Assembly (NCBI GenBank): GCA_016712525.1
Contig: JADJQX010000007.1
Span: forward strand, 1,488,001-1,552,000
Length of the DNA stretch: 64,000 nt
Reading direction: 5' to 3'
Origin: Myxococcales bacterium
Lineage (GTDB): Bacteria > Myxococcota_A > Polyangia > Polyangiales > Polyangiaceae
Both the position numbers and the translations under genes were made by a program. Under the pieces are notes generated by a model. It was not told where the DNA came from and made no database searches. It worked only from the letters and a program-made list of their open reading frames with translations. The stretch's first letter is position 1. Every line of letters begins with the position of its first letter. This document shows, one piece after another, positions 16,995-25,950 of this stretch.

Positions 16995-18803
16995 TCAGGA
17001 TCGCAACGTAACGCGCGCGCGCGGGCCGAGCAATCGACGCGTCTTTGCGCGGCCGTCGATGCGCATCTGCGAGCCTACGAAGAGAGAGATGCCGCCGGAA
17101 CGGCACGCAGGGCGCGGAGCGCGCGCGAGGCTCCTCGCGTCTTGAAAGCGGTCGTCGGGGGACCGCGCGAGGCAGCGACCGAGCACCTCGTGCCACTCCG
17201 GAGGGAGCGACTGGGCGCTTTTGTGGACGCCGCTCCCGACGGCGGCGGCGCTTCGTTCGGGGGTCACGGCCTGAAGCTTTCCGGTCGCGTCGGCGTTCGG
17301 GGGCTCCCCGACCAAGCACTCGTAGAAGGTCGCGCCGAGCGAATAGAGATCGGCGCGCGCGTCCACGTCGGCGCCGGCCTCTTGCTCCGGAGCCATGTAC
17401 CCGGGAGTGCCCATGGGCGCCCCGAGGTTCGTGATGCGCATCTCCTCCCACTCCACGCGCGCGATCCCGAAGTCGATGATTTTGATCGTCTCGTGGCCGT
17501 CGTCGTCGCGCGCGAGGAACAGGTTGGACGGCTTGAGATCGCGGTGGATGACTCCCGCGGCGTGGACGGCGGCGAGCGCCTCGGTGACGGGGACGGCCCA
17601 CACGAGCAGCTCGTCCGGCGCGAGCCGCCCGCCGCGGCGCACGAGGTGATCGGCGAGCGACTCCCCGCGGAGAAGCTCCATGACGAGGTACGCGGAGCCG
17701 TCCGGGAGGTGGCCGTGGTCCAGGACCTCGACCACGTTGGGGTGCCACGCGAGGCCGAGCGCTTCGGACTCTCGACGGAGACGATCGGACGCCACCGTAT
17801 CGTGGGCGGCGCCGGCGCGGAGCAACTTCACCGCCACGGGGACGTCGTCGGCGAGGCGCACGGCCTCGTAGATGACTCCCGTCGCCCCGGAGCCCATGCT
17901 CCGCCCGAGCCGGTACTGGCCTGCGACCACGGTGCCTACGAGGTCTCCCGCCGTCGCGGTCTCGCGGAGCTCGCGGAGCGAGAGGCTGCGCTCGAGGGCC
18001 GCCACACGAAGGGCCTGGGCAAGCCGCTCCACCCTGGTGCGCCGCTCGCGTGCGACGAGCGCCCCGACCGCCGCTCCGAACGCGGCCGACACCAGCGCCG
18101 AGGCGACCCCGTACGCGGCCCCGGCCCACGCGCCGGGGATCCCCCCGACGAGGGACGCCACGACGCCTCCATACGCGGCGAGCCTCGCCTGCTCCACCGG
18201 GACGCTCCAGGTGACCTCGTACTCCTCGGGCCCCGCGCCGTCGGCCCGAGGGAGCGCACGCACCTTGGCGCGCGGGAACCCGAAGAGGCAGGGGATCATG
18301 GACAGCTCGGCCGCGCGGAGCCGAGCCAAGTTGCCGCTGGCCTCGAGCTCGGGATCGTGGGCGATGCGGACCCTCCCGCGCCACCGACCGGGCGAGGAGA
18401 GGGTCGTCTCCCACAATGTAGTCCGTCCATACTCGCTCTCGGTGCCGTCGAGCCGCACGAAGGCGTCCTCGGGCGCGCTCGTGCCGCGCAGGAGCTTCGA
18501 CCACAACCCGAGGCACTCGCGCTCGGCGAACCCGACGGCCGCGGCCGCGAGCGCGTCTTGCCCGAGGTCGGCAACGAACGCGTCGACGGCACGAGCGAGC
18601 GCGACGAGCGGAAAAAGGCGGGTCTCGTCGTCGAGCTCTTCCGGGCGAATGCGCGCGATCCCGAGCCACGCCTCGGCGGCGCGGCGATCCCGCACCCGCT
18701 CGACGTGAGCGAACAGCACCTTGAAGCGCGACGCCGTCGTTTGGCCGCGTGGGTATCCTCGTTTTTCCACGCCGTTTCCAGGGCCTCCGAGCCCCGAGAG
18801 CAT
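16995..18803 (-). CDS. Ser/Thr protein kinase with N-terminal sensor-like region and TM hairpin
   Basis: A 602-residue kinase with an unusual order. A helical N-terminal region (about 25-200) of a kind I could not assign comes first, then two adjacent Gly/Ala-rich hydrophobic segments (about 211-250), then the kinase domain (about 297-560). The kinase has the loop MGSGATGVIY, K326, HRDLKPSN from 420 and DFG at 444-446, so it looks active. The N-terminal region may be a small-molecule or protein sensor of a myxobacterial type; this is a guess. The start is uncertain: ATG 18803 or GTG 18770. TATGCT overlaps 18803 and could instead be a -10 box for 18770. It is divergent from the NFACT gene. Confidence 0.8.
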   Translation of the reverse strand: MLSGLGGPGNGVEKRGYPRGQTTASRFKVLFAHVERVRDRRAAEAWLGIARIRPEELDDETRLFPLVALARAVDAFVADLGQDALAAAAVGFAERECLGLWSKLLRGTSAPEDAFVRLDGTESEYGRTTLWETTLSSPGRWRGRVRIAHDPELEASGNLARLRAAELSMIPCLFGFPRAKVRALPRADGAGPEEYEVTWSVPVEQARLAAYGGVVASLVGGIPGAWAGAAYGVASALVSAAFGAAVGALVARERRTRVERLAQALRVAALERSLSLRELRETATAGDLVGTVVAGQYRLGRSMGSGATGVIYEAVRLADDVPVAVKLLRAGAAHDTVASDRLRRESEALGLAWHPNVVEVLDHGHLPDGSAYLVMELLRGESLADHLVRRGGRLAPDELLVWAVPVTEALAAVHAAGVIHRDLKPSNLFLARDDDGHETIKIIDFGIARVEWEEMRITNLGAPMGTPGYMAPEQEAGADVDARADLYSLGATFYECLVGEPPNADATGKLQAVTPERSAAAVGSGVHKSAQSLPPEWHEVLGRCLARSPDDRFQDARSLARAPRPACRSGGISLFVGSQMRIDGRAKTRRLLGPRARVTLRS

Positions 18804-18899
18804 ACCCGAGCGCGCGGAACACGCCAGAGGCGGTCGACGCGCTCGTCACCGCGGCACGACGGGCGCGACGGAGGTCATCGGCGGGGCCGCGCGCTCGGC

Positions 18900-18905
18900 T
18901 ATGGT
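18900..18905 (+). promoter_or_regulatory. Candidate -10 element of the NFACT gene
   Basis: TATGGT ends 6 bases before the ATG at 18912, the spacing expected for a leaderless mRNA. No good -35 box is present. Confidence 0.35.
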
Positions 18906-18911
18906 TCGACC

Positions 18912-20225
18912 ATGAACGAGGCCTTCGCCATGGTCCAAGAGGCCGACGTCGCCGACGCCGTGGCGATCCTAAAGGCTCGGGCGCCGGGTCGGACGCTCGT
19001 GATCGTCGTGACGGGCCGGCCGGAGACAGCCTCGGTCACCGACACGGAGACACGGCGACGAGCGTTCGGTGGTCGTGTGCCGGCGGGGGTTCGCTTCGAT
19101 CGAAGGGCGTCGGAGTCGCTCGTGGGGGCGAAGGTCCTCGGCAAAGGGCGAACGCACGTCGACCTCGAGCTCCCCTCGGGGGAGCTCCGTTCGCTCGAGG
19201 CGCGCGGCGGGCTCGTCAGGCTCGGACCGCCGAGGGAACGCGGAGAGCCCGTAGCGACCGCCAGCGAGGCCACCCGGAGGGAATGGCAGGTCGAGGCCGA
19301 GCACGCGCTCGCGGGGGTCTCCGCGGCGGTGGCACGGGCCGACGCCTTGCTCGTCGACCGCGCGCTCCGAAAGGCCGAGGCGCGGCTCGAGCGGCGGGCC
19401 ATGGCGATCGCGGGCGACATCACCAAGATGTCCGCGGTGACGGCGCTCGCGGCGCGCGCCGTGAATCTCGTCCCCGCGGCTCGGAAGGCGAAGCGCGGCG
19501 AGACCGAGCTCCGCGGGCCCGACTACGAGAACGGCGGCGAGATCGTCCTTCCCCTCGACCCCGGCAAGGCGCCGCAGGCGCAGCTCGAGTCCCTCTTCGC
19601 GCGGGCCAAGCGCATGAAGGCCGGACGGGAGGCGGCCGAGGCGCGGCTCTCCGAGACCCGACGCGCCTTGGAGGCCCTCCGCGCGATCCGAGCCACGCTC
19701 GCCGAAGCTCCGTCGCTCGACGCGGAGCAGATCGCGGACCTGCGGAACCGGGCCAAGGCCGTGGCCCCCAAGGACGTGTCCTTCGGGGCGGAGGGGACCG
19801 CGAACAGCTCGCGCGGCGCCCCACAAAAACACAATGCTTTCCGACGGTTCCGGACGCCACGAGGTTTGCTCGTGCTCGTCGGAAAGGGCTCGACCGACAA
19901 CGACGAGCTCACGTTTCGGATCGCGAGCCCGCACGACCTCTGGCTGCACGCGAAGGATCGACGGGGTGCCCACGTGATCGTCCCCCTGCGAAAATCCGAG
20001 GCCCTCCCGGACGGCGCGCTGGTCGACGCGGCGACCCTCGCCGCTCATTTCTCCGACGCGCGCGACGAAGCGCTCGTCGACGTGCAATACACGTCCCGAA
20101 AGTACGTCCGAAAAATGAAGGGCGGGGCCGCCGGCGCCGTCGTCGTGGAGCGAGAGAAGGTGCTCGTGCTCCGCGTCGACAAGGGCAAAGTAGCCGAGCT
20201 CCTGGACGGCGAAGAAGAAGCATGA
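18912..20225 (+). CDS. NFACT-domain (RqcH/Rqc2-like) protein, shortened N-terminus
   Basis: A 437-residue protein. The C-terminal third is a clear NFACT-R domain (RIASPHDLWLHAKDRRGAHV, about 335-355). The middle (about 130-300) contains the long helical hairpins expected of the coiled-coil and HhH region. In RqcH this family binds the obstructed 50S subunit and recruits tRNA-Ala to tail stalled chains. Here the N-terminal NFACT-N part is only about 100 residues and lacks the Asp-Arg pair: the stretch aligning with GLDR of B. subtilis RqcH reads GRTH. It may therefore bind ribosomes or RNA without Ala-tailing. That alignment was made by eye. Confidence 0.8.
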   Translation: MNEAFAMVQEADVADAVAILKARAPGRTLVIVVTGRPETASVTDTETRRRAFGGRVPAGVRFDRRASESLVGAKVLGKGRTHVDLELPSGELRSLEARGGLVRLGPPRERGEPVATASEATRREWQVEAEHALAGVSAAVARADALLVDRALRKAEARLERRAMAIAGDITKMSAVTALAARAVNLVPAARKAKRGETELRGPDYENGGEIVLPLDPGKAPQAQLESLFARAKRMKAGREAAEARLSETRRALEALRAIRATLAEAPSLDAEQIADLRNRAKAVAPKDVSFGAEGTANSSRGAPQKHNAFRRFRTPRGLLVLVGKGSTDNDELTFRIASPHDLWLHAKDRRGAHVIVPLRKSEALPDGALVDAATLAAHFSDARDEALVDVQYTSRKYVRKMKGGAAGAVVVEREKVLVLRVDKGKVAELLDGEEEA

Positions 20226-20291
20226 CCTAGGCCAGGAGCGCGAGAACGCAGGGGGCCCCTCGGCGGGGCGTCCGCGAGTCGTGGGGCCTGC

Positions 20292-20297
20292 TATCGT
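20292..20297 (+). promoter_or_regulatory. Candidate -10 element of the dynamin-like gene
   Basis: TATCGT ends 7 bases before GTG 20305 and supports that start over the in-frame GTG at 20281. Confidence 0.35.
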
Positions 20298-20304
20298 CGC
20301 CCAG

Positions 20305-22851
20305 GTGAAGCTCGCCGAGACGATCGAACGCGTGATGGGACGGGTGGAGGTCGCCCTCGCGGGGGCAGAGGTCCACCTCAAGGAGGGGCAAGCCGCCCTC
20401 GCCGCCGGAGAGGCCATGCGCGCGCGCGCTCAGGCTCACGCGCTCCTCGCCAAGGTCCCCGGCTCCCCGATCGGTCTCGCGCTCCTCGCCGACGCGTGCG
20501 AGCTCGGGAGGCTCGACGCCGAGCTCGCGCTCACCCTCGAGGAGCTCGCCGGCCGCGTCCCGTCCCGAGCGGACGTCTGGGTGCGGCTCGGGAGGGTGCG
20601 CGAAGCCGTCGACGAGGCGACCACCGATGCGCGCGAGGCCTACGTGCGCGCGCTGACCGTGGCCGAGGGCGGCAGCGACGCGAGGCGAGAGGCGCTGCTC
20701 GCCCTCGCCGACCTCGATTTGGCGGAGGGTGACGGGGCCCGAGCCGAGCTCTGGCTGGAGCGCATCGCCGACGATGCCGCACCCGACGTCGCGCTTCGGC
20801 GCGCCGAGGCGAGGCTCGCGGGGGGAGATCTCGCGGGGGCGCTCCAGTGGCTCGGTACGTTCGAGAGCCCCCCCACCGACGGTCGCGCGGCCCTCGTCCG
20901 CGGTCGCGCTTTGGCGCTCGAAGGCCGCGCGGAGGCCTTCACCCAGCTGCTCCGCGCCGTGGTCCTCGAGACGCGTGGCGCGACCGAAGCGCTCGCGCTC
21001 GCCCTCGCGACTCTCCCTTCGACCGACGAAGCCCGCGCGCGGATCCGTACGGTGATCGCGGGCCAACCCGCCGAGTCCGAGGCCCGCTGGCGCGCCGCCT
21101 TCGCCCGCGCCGAAGGCCGCCTCGAAGAGGCCCGCGCCGCTCTCCGCGAGGCGGTGGAGGCCGGAGACACGAAGGCCGCACGCGCGCTCTTGGATGCGGC
21201 GATCGACGAACGCGACTCCGCGTCACTCGAGCTCGCCCTCGACGCCCTCGCCGCCCAGGCGCCCGACCTCGTGCTCGCCGAGGCCCGTCGCTTCCCACGA
21301 CGAGAGGCCCTCGCCGATCCGGGGCGGGCGGCCGAGGTGCTCGACACGCTCGCGACCCTCACGAGCCCGAAGCTCCGGCCGTGGGCCGACGAGGCCCGGA
21401 CGACCGTGCTCCGCCATTGGATCCCTGACGGGACGGGCGACTGGCCCGCGCTGCTCGACCGCCTGCAGACCCACGCGCGCGCCCTTCACGATCTCGCCTC
21501 GACGACGAGGGTCGCGGAGCTCTCGGTGCTGCGAACGAGGCCGGTGCGGGTCGCCATCGTGGGCGAGTTCAACGCGGGGAAGAGCACGTTCATCAACGCC
21601 TTCATGGGGGCCGACGTCGCCCCCACGGGGGTCCTCCCGACGACGGCGACGCTCCATCACCTCCGGTATGCGCCCGACCCGCTCGCGAAGATCTTCTTCT
21701 TCCCGCCGTCGTCGCCCGGGGCGCCCGAGGCACGCGATCGCATCGTGCCGGTGAACGAGCTCCGCGCGACGTTGAAGGCCGTCGACGCCGGCGAGGTGAA
21801 GCGCGTCGAGATCCTCTTGCCGATCTCGTCGCTCACCCAAATCGAGATCCTCGACACCCCCGGGTTCAACGCGCCCGACCCACGCCACGCGGAGGCCGCG
21901 CGCTCCGCGTTCGAAGAGGCGGATTTCGCGATTTGGCTGCTCGATGCCTCGCAACCCATGAAAAAGAGTGAGGAATCCGTCCTCGCCGAGGCGCGCTCGC
22001 ACGACCTCCCGATCCAGATCTTGCTCAACAAGGCGGATCGCCTGAGGCCCGAGGATCTCGAGAAGGTCATGGACATGGTGCGCGGCTCTCTGGCGACGGC
22101 GGGGCTCACGTCGTGGCGCGAGCCTTTGGCCCTCTCGGCGCGCTTGGCCCTCGCGGGGCGGCTCGGCGACGCCTCGGCGCTGGAGTCGTCGGGGTGGCCG
22201 AAGATCCAAGAGCTCCTCGACGCCACGCTCCTCGGCAAGAGCGACGAGCTCAAGGAGCGTGCCCTCCGGCATCGGGCACGCCGCATCGTTTCGGCCCTCG
22301 CGGAGGTCGCGGTCCAGGCCTCTCGCGCCGAGCGCGAACGGGAAGAGGAGCGGCAGCGCCGCGCGCTCGCGTACTCTCAGAGGGCCGCTCGGCTCGAGCG
22401 CGATCTCGAAGAAGTGGCGGCGCGGATCATGGGAGCGCTCGCTCGGGACGCGCAAGCGTGGAAGCGCGATCTCGAGGTCATCGCCACCGGGCGCGACGAG
22501 GGCTCGGTGGAGCGCGATCCCGTGCTCTACCGCTACAGGGTCGACCGGGCGTGCCACCACCTCGCGGGGTCGCTCTCGAAGGTGCTCGCGACCCTCGGCC
22601 ACGACGGGGCCGACGAGGTCACGAAGGCCGAGGCCGAGGGTTTGCCGGTCGCGAAGGCCCTCGTGCGGGCGTTCGCGGCGACCGGCGGACAGGCCGACGC
22701 GCTCTACCCGCTCGCCCGAGTCGCGGTCGTCACCCTCGTCGAGAGGCTGTTTTCCCTCGCGACGGCGCCCTCCGACCCCGCCCCGGCGAGCGGCCTCGTC
22801 GACGAGCTTCGCGTGCTCGAGCAAAGCCTCGGCCCACGGCCACGCGCGTGA
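20305..22851 (+). CDS. Dynamin-like GTPase with N-terminal TPR-like repeats
   Basis: An 848-residue protein. The first 400 residues or so are Ala/Leu/Arg-rich helical pairs like TPRs. A dynamin-type GTPase domain follows, with G1 GEFNAGKST (about 420-428), G2 threonines in VLPTTATLHH, G3 DTPGFN and G4 NKAD. The last 200 residues are helical and partly coiled-coil, as in a dynamin stalk. Bacterial dynamin-like proteins remodel or repair membranes; no obvious transmembrane paddle is seen here, so binding could be peripheral. The GTPase motifs look intact. Fusion to a TPR-like array suggests that a partner protein recruits it. The start at 20305 is preferred on promoter spacing; 20281 is the alternative. 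Confidence 0.85.
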   Translation: MKLAETIERVMGRVEVALAGAEVHLKEGQAALAAGEAMRARAQAHALLAKVPGSPIGLALLADACELGRLDAELALTLEELAGRVPSRADVWVRLGRVREAVDEATTDAREAYVRALTVAEGGSDARREALLALADLDLAEGDGARAELWLERIADDAAPDVALRRAEARLAGGDLAGALQWLGTFESPPTDGRAALVRGRALALEGRAEAFTQLLRAVVLETRGATEALALALATLPSTDEARARIRTVIAGQPAESEARWRAAFARAEGRLEEARAALREAVEAGDTKAARALLDAAIDERDSASLELALDALAAQAPDLVLAEARRFPRREALADPGRAAEVLDTLATLTSPKLRPWADEARTTVLRHWIPDGTGDWPALLDRLQTHARALHDLASTTRVAELSVLRTRPVRVAIVGEFNAGKSTFINAFMGADVAPTGVLPTTATLHHLRYAPDPLAKIFFFPPSSPGAPEARDRIVPVNELRATLKAVDAGEVKRVEILLPISSLTQIEILDTPGFNAPDPRHAEAARSAFEEADFAIWLLDASQPMKKSEESVLAEARSHDLPIQILLNKADRLRPEDLEKVMDMVRGSLATAGLTSWREPLALSARLALAGRLGDASALESSGWPKIQELLDATLLGKSDELKERALRHRARRIVSALAEVAVQASRAEREREEERQRRALAYSQRAARLERDLEEVAARIMGALARDAQAWKRDLEVIATGRDEGSVERDPVLYRYRVDRACHHLAGSLSKVLATLGHDGADEVTKAEAEGLPVAKALVRAFAATGGQADALYPLARVAVVTLVERLFSLATAPSDPAPASGLVDELRVLEQSLGPRPRA

Positions 22852-22884
22852 CCCGTCCCCGTCGCGGCCCCGAGGCGAACCGCG

Positions 22885-22913
22885 TCGACGCCCTCACGAT
22901 CCTCCGGTAAGCT
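22885..22913 (+). promoter_or_regulatory. Candidate promoter of lptA
   Basis: TCGACG (22885-22890) and TAAGCT (22908-22913) with a 17-base spacer; the hexamer ends 6 bases before the ATG at 22920. Confidence 0.4.
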
Positions 22914-22919
22914 TCGAGC

Positions 22920-23411
22920 ATGGCACGGACCCGAACTCGCAGGGCGCACCTCGTCGTCGCGGCGCTCGGCGCGCTCGCGCTGTCCCCCGTCTTGGCACCG
23001 CGCCCCGCCGAAGCCGACCCCATCCTCCAGGTCGGAGGCGGTGACGTGCGGGTCGAGGCCGAGAAGCTCGAGGTCGACGTAGCGGCCCAGACGGCCGTCC
23101 TCACGGGCAACGTGCTCCTCGCCAAGGGCGACCTTTCGGTCAAGTGCCCTCGCCTCGACCTCAGGTTCGATCACGCCCCTCACCTCTCGTGGGCCAAGGG
23201 CTCCGGAGGCGTCGCCGCAGACGTACGCGGCGTCCACGCCGAGGCGCCCGAGGTGGAGCTCGATCTCACGAAGCAGGTGCTCGAGCTCCGGGGCGGCGTG
23301 AAGCTCACCCGCGGGCAGGGGTTCCTCCAGGCCGAGAGCGCCACCATCCACCTCCTCACCGCCAAGGTCACCGCCACGCAGGTGAAGGGCCAAGTCCCCG
23401 TCCCGAAGTGA
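22920..23411 (+). CDS. lptA: LptA/OstA-like periplasmic LPS-transport protein
   Basis: A 163-residue exported protein with a Sec signal (about residues 1-32, cleavage near AEA). A beta-jellyroll OstA-like domain follows, with the typical alternating pattern VEAEKLEVDVAAQTAVLTGN and VKLTRGQGFLQAESATIHL. LptA forms the periplasmic bridge that carries LPS from the inner to the outer membrane. The next gene is an LptB-type ATPase whose GTG start overlaps this stop (GTGA at 23408-23411), as in the classical lptA-lptB pair. No lptC is visible directly upstream; the preceding gene is the dynamin-like GTPase. Confidence 0.8.
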   Translation: MARTRTRRAHLVVAALGALALSPVLAPRPAEADPILQVGGGDVRVEAEKLEVDVAAQTAVLTGNVLLAKGDLSVKCPRLDLRFDHAPHLSWAKGSGGVAADVRGVHAEAPEVELDLTKQVLELRGGVKLTRGQGFLQAESATIHLLTAKVTATQVKGQVPVPK

Positions 23412-24178
23412 GCACCGACTCGGTCCCGCCCGACGAGGCGAACGAAGAGCCTCGAGCCGCCCTGAGTGCGCGCGGCATCGTCGTGCAGCGCGCCGGGAAG
23501 CGCTTGCTGCGCGGCGTCGACCTGACCCTCTCTCCGGGCACCGTGACGGGCGTCCTAGGGCCTTCGGGGGCGGGCAAATCCACGCTTTTTCGAGTGCTCG
23601 TCGGCGAGGATCGGGACCACGACGGACAGGTCCTCCTCGACGGCGCCGACGTCACGAAGAAGCCGCTCCACGCGCGAGCGCGCCTCGGCCTCGGCTACAT
23701 GCCCCAGGGGCCGAGCGTGCTCTGGGACCTCTCGGTCGAGGAGAACGTCCGCACGTTCCTGGAGATCGCGCGCGGCTCGGCCGACTCGCCTGCGCTTCGC
23801 GGCATCCTCGAGGCGACCCGCCTCGACGAGGCCCGTGCCACGCGCGCGGGGCTCCTCTCCGGTGGAGAACGTCGGCGCCTCGAGCTCGCGCGGGTCCTCT
23901 CGGGGCGGCCTCGGGTCGTCGTCTGCGACGAGCCCTTCGCCGGGGTCGATCCCGCGCAGGCCGCGCACCTCGGAGATCTCCTCGCCGACCTCACCGTCGA
24001 CGGAGTGGCCGTGGTCCTCGCCGATCACCATGTCGAAGAGGCCCTGCGCATCTGCACCTCGGCGAGCCTCCTCCTCGACGGCGCGATCGTGACCTCGGGC
24101 ACCCCGCAAGCGTTCCGTGAGCACCCCGTGGTGCGTGGGCGCTACCTCGGCACGCTCTCGCCCTCGCACGTCGCGTAA
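23408..24178 (+). CDS. lptB: LPS export ABC transporter ATPase LptB
   Basis: A 256-residue ABC ATPase. Walker A GPSGAGKST starts at 51, the Q-loop is YMPQ near 100, the signature is LSGGE near 140, Walker B and the D-loop read VVVCDEPFAGVDP from about 161, and the switch histidine lies in LADHH near 197. DEPFAGVDP is a hallmark of LptB, which powers extraction of LPS by LptFG. An extra acidic N-terminal segment of about 20 residues is present. It overlaps lptA by 4 bases and is followed 115 bases later by rpoN, which has its own sigma-54 promoter. GTG is the only plausible start given the overlap. Confidence 0.93.
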   Translation: MSTDSVPPDEANEEPRAALSARGIVVQRAGKRLLRGVDLTLSPGTVTGVLGPSGAGKSTLFRVLVGEDRDHDGQVLLDGADVTKKPLHARARLGLGYMPQGPSVLWDLSVEENVRTFLEIARGSADSPALRGILEATRLDEARATRAGLLSGGERRRLELARVLSGRPRVVVCDEPFAGVDPAQAAHLGDLLADLTVDGVAVVLADHHVEEALRICTSASLLLDGAIVTSGTPQAFREHPVVRGRYLGTLSPSHVA

Positions 24179-24206
24179 GTCCGCGCTTGTCAACGCAAAA
24201 CGACCG

Positions 24207-24223
24207 TTGGCACAAATATCGCT
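24207..24223 (+). promoter_or_regulatory. Sigma-54 (-24/-12) promoter upstream of rpoN
   Basis: TTGGCACAAATATCGCT matches the RpoN consensus: TGGCAC at -24, GC at -12, and GG (24209-24210) separated from GC (24221-24222) by exactly 10 bases. Predicted transcription start is near 24233, giving a leader of about 60 nt to the rpoN ATG. This implies that RpoN acts on its own gene, which would also need an enhancer-binding activator. Confidence 0.8.
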
Positions 24224-24293
24224 TCACGTCTCGCCGGGGTGTGTATCTTTGGGGTGAGGAGCCTCTTCTCGCCCTCGCTCGAAGGACACGCCG

Positions 24294-25802
24294 ATGGAGA
24301 TCAAACAGCAACTCCGACTGAGCCAGCAGCTGGTGATGACACCGCAGCTCCAGCAGGCGATCCGCCTCTTGCAGCTGTCACGCCTCGAGCTCATCGACGA
24401 GATCCGGAAAGAGCTCGACGGCAACCCCGTCCTCGCGGACGACGAGATCGACCCGCGCGCACGAGCCCGCGACGCCCAGGCCGACTCCGGCACCGGGAAT
24501 GCCGAGGGGGAGAGGCTCGTCGACCGCATGGAAGAGCGGATGCGCGCCTCGGGCGAGACCAACAAGACCGACGAGAAGCGCGTCCAAGAGATCGACTGGG
24601 AGCAGTTCCTCGAAAACCGCACGCTCCAACAAGCCCTCCCCTCGAGCCGGGGCGGCTTCGACGAGCTCCCCCCCATCGATCAGAACCTCACGAAGCAGAC
24701 CTCGCTCGTCGACCACCTGAAGTGGCAGCTCCAAATGAGCGACTTCACGGAGGCCGAGCGGCGGTTCGCGGAGCTCGTCCTCGGCAACCTGGACGACAAC
24801 GGCTTCCTCGATTTGAAGGGCATCGATCGCCCCGAAGGCCGCACCCCCGACCTCACGATCGAGGAGCTCGCGGAGGAGGCCGGCCTCGACCCGGAGGACG
24901 CGCCCGAGGTCCTCCGGATCATGCAGGAGTGGGATCCGGTCGGGGCCTGCTCGCGCGATCTCCAAGAGTGCCTCCGTGTCCAAGCCGAGATGTACGGCTG
25001 CGACGACCTCGAGCTCCAGATCATCGAGAAGCACCTCCACAACCTCGAGAAGCACAACTACCAGGCGATCGCGCGGGACCTGAAGGTTCCGGTCGAAGAG
25101 GTGTACGAGGCGGTCAAGGAGATCCAGAAGCTCGAGAGCCGGCCCGCTCGGAACTTCACCGAGATGGACGACAAGAGCATCGCCATCACGCCCGACGTCT
25201 ACATCGTGAAGGACGGCGGCAAGTTCGTCGTGACGGACAACGATCGCGGCGTCCAGCGCCTCTACATCAACGAGAACCTCACGAAGCAGCTCCTCAAAGA
25301 CCCGAACGCGAAAGAGTTCATCGGCGAGAAGCTCCGCAACGCGCAGTGGCTCATCCGCGCGATCGAGCAGCGCCGAAAGACCATCATCCGGGTCACAGAG
25401 TGCATCGTGGACAAGCAGCGCGACTTCTTCGAGAAGGGCGTCGCCCACTTGAAGCCGATGATCCTCCGCGACATCGCCGAGACGGTGGGCATGCACGAGT
25501 CGACCATCAGCCGCGTGACGACGAACAAATACGTCCACACGCCGCAAGGCCTCTTCGAGCTGAAGTACTTTTTTAACTCGTCGATCCGCCGCGTGGCCGA
25601 AGAGGACATCGCCTCCGAGAGCGTCAAGCAGGCCATCAAGAAGATCATCGACGACGAGGACAAACAGAACCCTCTCTCGGACCAGGCGATCGTCGAGCTC
25701 CTCACGAAGAGCGAAGGCATCCAGATCGCGCGTCGCACCGTTGCCAAGTACCGAGAAATGCTCGGCATTTTGGCGTCGAGCCGTCGGAAGAAGCACTTCT
25801 GA
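24294..25802 (+). CDS. rpoN: RNA polymerase sigma-54 factor RpoN
   Basis: A 502-residue sigma-54. Region I (residues 1-50) is Gln/Leu-rich and starts with the typical LRLSQQLVMTPQLQQAIRLL. An acidic region II follows, then the core-binding domain, an HTH (MHESTISRVTTNKYV), and the RpoN box ARRTVAKYRE at 479-488, which contacts the -24 element. Length and motifs are standard, so it should be functional. Ribosome site GAAGGA (24281-24286) lies 7 bases before the ATG. Downstream hpf, ptsN, hprK, rapZ and ptsHI form the conserved rpoN neighbourhood seen in proteobacteria. Confidence 0.97.
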   Translation: MEIKQQLRLSQQLVMTPQLQQAIRLLQLSRLELIDEIRKELDGNPVLADDEIDPRARARDAQADSGTGNAEGERLVDRMEERMRASGETNKTDEKRVQEIDWEQFLENRTLQQALPSSRGGFDELPPIDQNLTKQTSLVDHLKWQLQMSDFTEAERRFAELVLGNLDDNGFLDLKGIDRPEGRTPDLTIEELAEEAGLDPEDAPEVLRIMQEWDPVGACSRDLQECLRVQAEMYGCDDLELQIIEKHLHNLEKHNYQAIARDLKVPVEEVYEAVKEIQKLESRPARNFTEMDDKSIAITPDVYIVKDGGKFVVTDNDRGVQRLYINENLTKQLLKDPNAKEFIGEKLRNAQWLIRAIEQRRKTIIRVTECIVDKQRDFFEKGVAHLKPMILRDIAETVGMHESTISRVTTNKYVHTPQGLFELKYFFNSSIRRVAEEDIASESVKQAIKKIIDDEDKQNPLSDQAIVELLTKSEGIQIARRTVAKYREMLGILASSRRKKHF

Positions 25803-25910
25803 CCCGGGGGCTCTCGACCGGCACGGGCGGGTGGTCCGTGAGGTCGCGCGGAGGCGAGGCCCGAGCCCGCCACACGGGGCTCACCGGCGGGAAAAAACGT
25901 CTCGGAGCTC

Positions 25911-25950
25911 GGCCTTTTTCGGGCACGCCTCGCGAAAAGGCCTCTATGAT
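25911..25950 (+). promoter_or_regulatory. AT-rich inverted repeat and candidate -10 box upstream of hpf
   Basis: GGCCTTTTTC (25911-25920) mirrors GAAAAGGCC (25934-25942) with one extra T, directly followed by TATGAT (25945-25950). It may be an operator over the hpf promoter or a poor terminator for rpoN; the sequence does not decide. Confidence 0.4.
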
